From NCBI GenBank assembly GCA_003219495.1, contig QHOZ01000070.1, forward strand, positions 10,099-18,659: 8,561 bases of DNA. Direction: 5' to 3'. Shown in pieces: positions 6,303-8,561 of this stretch. Position 1 is the stretch's first letter; the number at the start of each line of letters is the position of its first letter. The position numbers and the translations under genes were made by a program. Source of the DNA: Verrucomicrobiota bacterium. Lineage in GTDB: Bacteria > Verrucomicrobiota > Verrucomicrobiae > Chthoniobacterales > UBA10450. The notes beneath the pieces were generated by a model. It did no database searches and was not told the DNA's origin. It saw nothing but the letters and a program-made list of their open reading frames with translations.

Positions 6303-8234
6303 ATGATTGGCGATCTTGACGCAAAAATTCCTGGAGGCCCGCTCGACCGCAAGTGGACCAGCCACAAAGATCACGCGCGCCTGGTTAATCCGAATAGTCG
6401 CCGAAAGTTTGAAATCATCATCGTTGGTTCCGGTCTCGCCGGCGGCTCCGCGGCCGCGACGCTCGGCGAGCTGGGTTATCGGGCGAAATGTTTCTGCTAT
6501 CAGGATTCTGCGCGTCGCGCGCATTCGATCGCTGCCCAAGGCGGAATCAATGCTGCCAAAAATTATCAGAACGATGGCGACAGCGTTTATCGATTGTTCT
6601 ACGACACGATCAAAGGCGGCGACTTTCGTTCGCGCGAAGCGAACGTTTATCGCCTGGCCGAAGTGAGCGGCAACATCATCGACCAATGCGTTGCACAAGG
6701 CGTGCCGTTTGCGCGCGAGTACGGCGGCTTGCTTGCGAATCGCTCGTTCGGCGGCGCGCAAGTTTCACGAACATTTTACGCGCGCGGACAAACCGGCCAG
6801 CAACTTTTGCTCGGGTGTTATTCAGCGCTCTGCCGGCAAATCGCCGCCGGCACCGTCCAGATGTTTCCCCAAACCGAAATGCTCGACGTCGTAATTGTCG
6901 ATGGTCACGCGAAAGGAATCGTCACCCGAGATTTGCGCACCGGAAAGATCGACATGATCGCCGGTGACGCGGTTGTGCTGGCGACGGGTGGTTACGGAAA
7001 CGTTTTTTATCTCTCGACCAACGCGCGCGGCTGCAACGTGACCGCGACCTATCGCGCTTACAAAAAGGGCGCGCTCTTCGCGAATCCTTGCTACACGCAA
7101 ATTCATCCCACGTGCATTCCGCACTCCGGCGATTATCAATCGAAGCTGACGTTGATGTCGGAATCGTTGCGCAACGACGGACGCGTTTGGGTCCCGAAAC
7201 GCAAAGAAGATTGCGCGAAAGCCCCGGGCGACATTCCGGAAAAAGACCGCGATTATTATTTAGAGCGAAAATATCCCAGCTTCGGAAATCTCTCCCCGCG
7301 CGACATCTCATCGCGCGCCGCCAAAGAAGTTTGCGACGAAGGTCGCGGCGTTGGTCCTAGCGGACGCGGCGTTTATCTCGACTTCGCCGACGCGATCAAG
7401 CGACTCGGCCAGCAAACGATCGCGGAACGTTACGGCAATCTTTTCGAAGTTTACGAAAAGATCACCGGCGAGAATGCCTACGAAGCTCCAATGCGGATTT
7501 ATCCGGCCGTTCATTACACGATGGGCGGGCTCTGGGTTGATTACAATTTGATGAGCAATGTGCCCGGACTTTTTGTAATCGGTGAAGCGAACTTTTCCGA
7601 TCACGGCGCAAACCGCCTTGGCGCGAGCGCGCTCATGCAAGGACTCGCCGACGGTTATTTTGTTTTGCCTTACACGCTCCCGAACTATCTCGCCGGACAA
7701 GTCGGCAAGCGCCCGTCGATTGATCGCGCCGAATTCAAGGATGCGGAAAACGAAGTGCGCGCGAAGATCGACAGATTGCTTCAGACAAACGGCAAATGCT
7801 CGCTCGATTCGATTCATCGCGAGCTGGGCACGCTTCTTTGGGACAAATGCGGTATGGCGCGAAACAAAGCAGGTCTCGAAGAAGCGCTCGGAAAAATTCC
7901 ACAGCTACGCGAGAAATTCTGGCGCGAAGTTCGCGTGCCGGGTCGGGGGGAAGATTTCAATCAATCCCTCGAGCGCGCCGGCCGCGTCGCCGATTTCCTC
8001 GAGTTTGCCGAGCTCATGTGCACCGACGCGCTAACCCGCGATGAATCCTGCGGCGCGCATTTCCGCGAAGAGCATCAAACGCCCGAAGGCGAAGCGTTGC
8101 GTGACGACGATAAGTTCGCCGACGTCTTCGCTTGGGAATTTCAAGGATGCAACGGAACGATGACGCCGCCGAAGTTGCATCGCGAGGCGCTCCACTTCGA
8201 AACGGTGCACTTAACTCAGAGGAGTTATAAATGA
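6303..8234 (+). CDS. sdhA: Succinate dehydrogenase flavoprotein subunit
   Basis: Catalytic subunit of complex II, oxidising succinate to fumarate with covalently bound FAD (or the reverse, as a fumarate reductase). 643 residues from the ATG at 6303. The frame stays open further upstream into sdhC (to 6210), but that extension is not SdhA-like, whereas [10 protein letters not shown] (9-18) matches the start of Bacteroidetes-type SdhA. The FAD dinucleotide-binding GSGLAGGSA is at 42-50. H74 in [10 protein letters not shown] is the likely flavin-linked histidine. Active-site residues by family position: H268 (HPT), R338 (ISSRAAK), H404 (VHYTMGG) and R438 in [14 protein letters not shown]. The C-terminal helical domain (about 470-600) and the ending [15 protein letters not shown] are also as in the long SdhA type. 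No frameshift. There is no Shine-Dalgarno; it probably relies on coupling to sdhC. It overlaps sdhB by four bases. Confidence 0.96.
   Translation: MIGDLDAKIPGGPLDRKWTSHKDHARLVNPNSRRKFEIIIVGSGLAGGSAAATLGELGYRAKCFCYQDSARRAHSIAAQGGINAAKNYQNDGDSVYRLFYDTIKGGDFRSREANVYRLAEVSGNIIDQCVAQGVPFAREYGGLLANRSFGGAQVSRTFYARGQTGQQLLLGCYSALCRQIAAGTVQMFPQTEMLDVVIVDGHAKGIVTRDLRTGKIDMIAGDAVVLATGGYGNVFYLSTNARGCNVTATYRAYKKGALFANPCYTQIHPTCIPHSGDYQSKLTLMSESLRNDGRVWVPKRKEDCAKAPGDIPEKDRDYYLERKYPSFGNLSPRDISSRAAKEVCDEGRGVGPSGRGVYLDFADAIKRLGQQTIAERYGNLFEVYEKITGENAYEAPMRIYPAVHYTMGGLWVDYNLMSNVPGLFVIGEANFSDHGANRLGASALMQGLADGYFVLPYTLPNYLAGQVGKRPSIDRAEFKDAENEVRAKIDRLLQTNGKCSLDSIHRELGTLLWDKCGMARNKAGLEEALGKIPQLREKFWREVRVPGRGEDFNQSLERAGRVADFLEFAELMCTDALTRDESCGAHFREEHQTPEGEALRDDDKFADVFAWEFQGCNGTMTPPKLHREALHFETVHLTQRSYK
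8218..8224 (+). promoter_or_regulatory. Strong Shine-Dalgarno for sdhB
   Basis: AGAGGAG, six bases before the sdhB ATG, inside the end of sdhA. It is the only clear ribosome binding site in the window. It decides the sdhB start and would allow high independent initiation of the iron-sulfur subunit. Confidence 0.8.
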
Positions 8235-8561
8235 ACTTCCGATTGAGAGTTTGGCGGCAGCCGAACGCGGAAGCGAAAGGTAAGCTCGTCGATTACGACG
8301 CGCCGGATATTCCGCCGCAGGCGTCCGTGCTCGAAATGCTCGACATCGTGAATGAGCGGCTCGTGCTCGACGGGAAAGAACCGATCGCGTTCGATTCGGA
8401 TTGTCGCGAAGGAATTTGCGGAACTTGTTCGTTGAGCGTGAACGGCGAAGCGCATGGGCCGGATCATCCCGGCGCCGCGTGCGAGCTTTACATGAGAAAG
8501 TTTCGCGACGGCGAAACGATCGTGATCGAGCCGTTTCGAGTGAAATCTTTTCCGATTGTGA
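8231..8561 (+). CDS. sdhB: Succinate dehydrogenase iron-sulfur subunit, 3' end cut
   Basis: Electron-transfer subunit of complex II, linking the FAD in SdhA to quinone at SdhC through [2Fe-2S], [4Fe-4S] and [3Fe-4S] centres. Only the first 110 residues lie in the window. They form the ferredoxin-like N-terminal domain: RLRVWRQPN (4-12), then the [2Fe-2S] ligands C58, C63 and C66 in [10 protein letters not shown] and the fourth cysteine C84 (GAAC). [11 protein letters not shown] (100-110) leads to the edge. The segment holding the 4Fe and 3Fe cysteines (about 130-140 residues more) is outside. The start is fixed by the AGAGGAG site and by overlap with the sdhA stop (ATGA, 8231-8234). The match to the Bacteroidetes/Verrucomicrobia type of SdhB is close. 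Confidence 0.95.
   Translation, partial: MNFRLRVWRQPNAEAKGKLVDYDAPDIPPQASVLEMLDIVNERLVLDGKEPIAFDSDCREGICGTCSLSVNGEAHGPDHPGAACELYMRKFRDGETIVIEPFRVKSFPIV

Noticed and set aside
1..8561. Frequent GATC and CGATCG words across the window
   Set aside because: They occur inside coding frames at Ile/Asp/Arg/Ser codons and show no clustering or spacing. A genome-wide count would be needed to claim enrichment.
1..8561. Mobile elements, CRISPR arrays, tRNA or rRNA genes, defence systems
   Set aside because: I searched by eye and saw no terminal repeats, transposase motifs, repeat-spacer pattern or RNA gene signature. Nearly all of the sequence is accounted for by the eight genes.

Overview
The window is an ordinary-looking chromosomal segment of a fairly GC-rich bacterium, probably a Verrucomicrobiota member. 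I would guess the soil Chthoniobacterales/Spartobacteria side of that phylum. Three things suggest this from memory of the families: a SecA with a long insertion after the DEAD motif and a [10 protein letters not shown] motif VI; a succinate dehydrogenase of the non-classical b558 type (SdhC with five membrane helices, Bacteroidetes-like SdhA); and sparse Shine-Dalgarno use. No phylogeny was run, so this is an inference. No mobile element, CRISPR array, tRNA or rRNA gene is visible.

Left half, minus strand. Read in the direction of transcription, secA starts at 4501. It is followed by a 122-residue lipoprotein of unknown function (1513 to 1145) and then a major facilitator transporter (from 1078), which runs off the left edge. 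The gaps between these genes are about 65 bases. The secA gene is broken: two clean half-genes meet at about 3055 in different frames. Comparison with remembered SecA sequences indicates that 27 conserved residues, including the MTGTA motif, are missing. That predicts an 80-bp deletion.

Right half, plus strand. A 66-bp divergent promoter region separates secA from a tight unit: ridA, pyrE, sdhC, sdhA, sdhB. The spacings are +12, -4, +2 and -4 bases, so the genes are almost certainly co-transcribed. RidA clears reactive enamine/imine intermediates. PyrE converts orotate to OMP. SdhCAB is a membrane succinate:quinone oxidoreductase. The sdhB gene is cut by the right edge after the four cysteines of its [2Fe-2S] centre.

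The observation most worth following is the broken secA, because SecA is normally essential and single-copy. The ridA-pyrE-sdhCAB grouping is second. I found no convincing evidence of a new biological system here.
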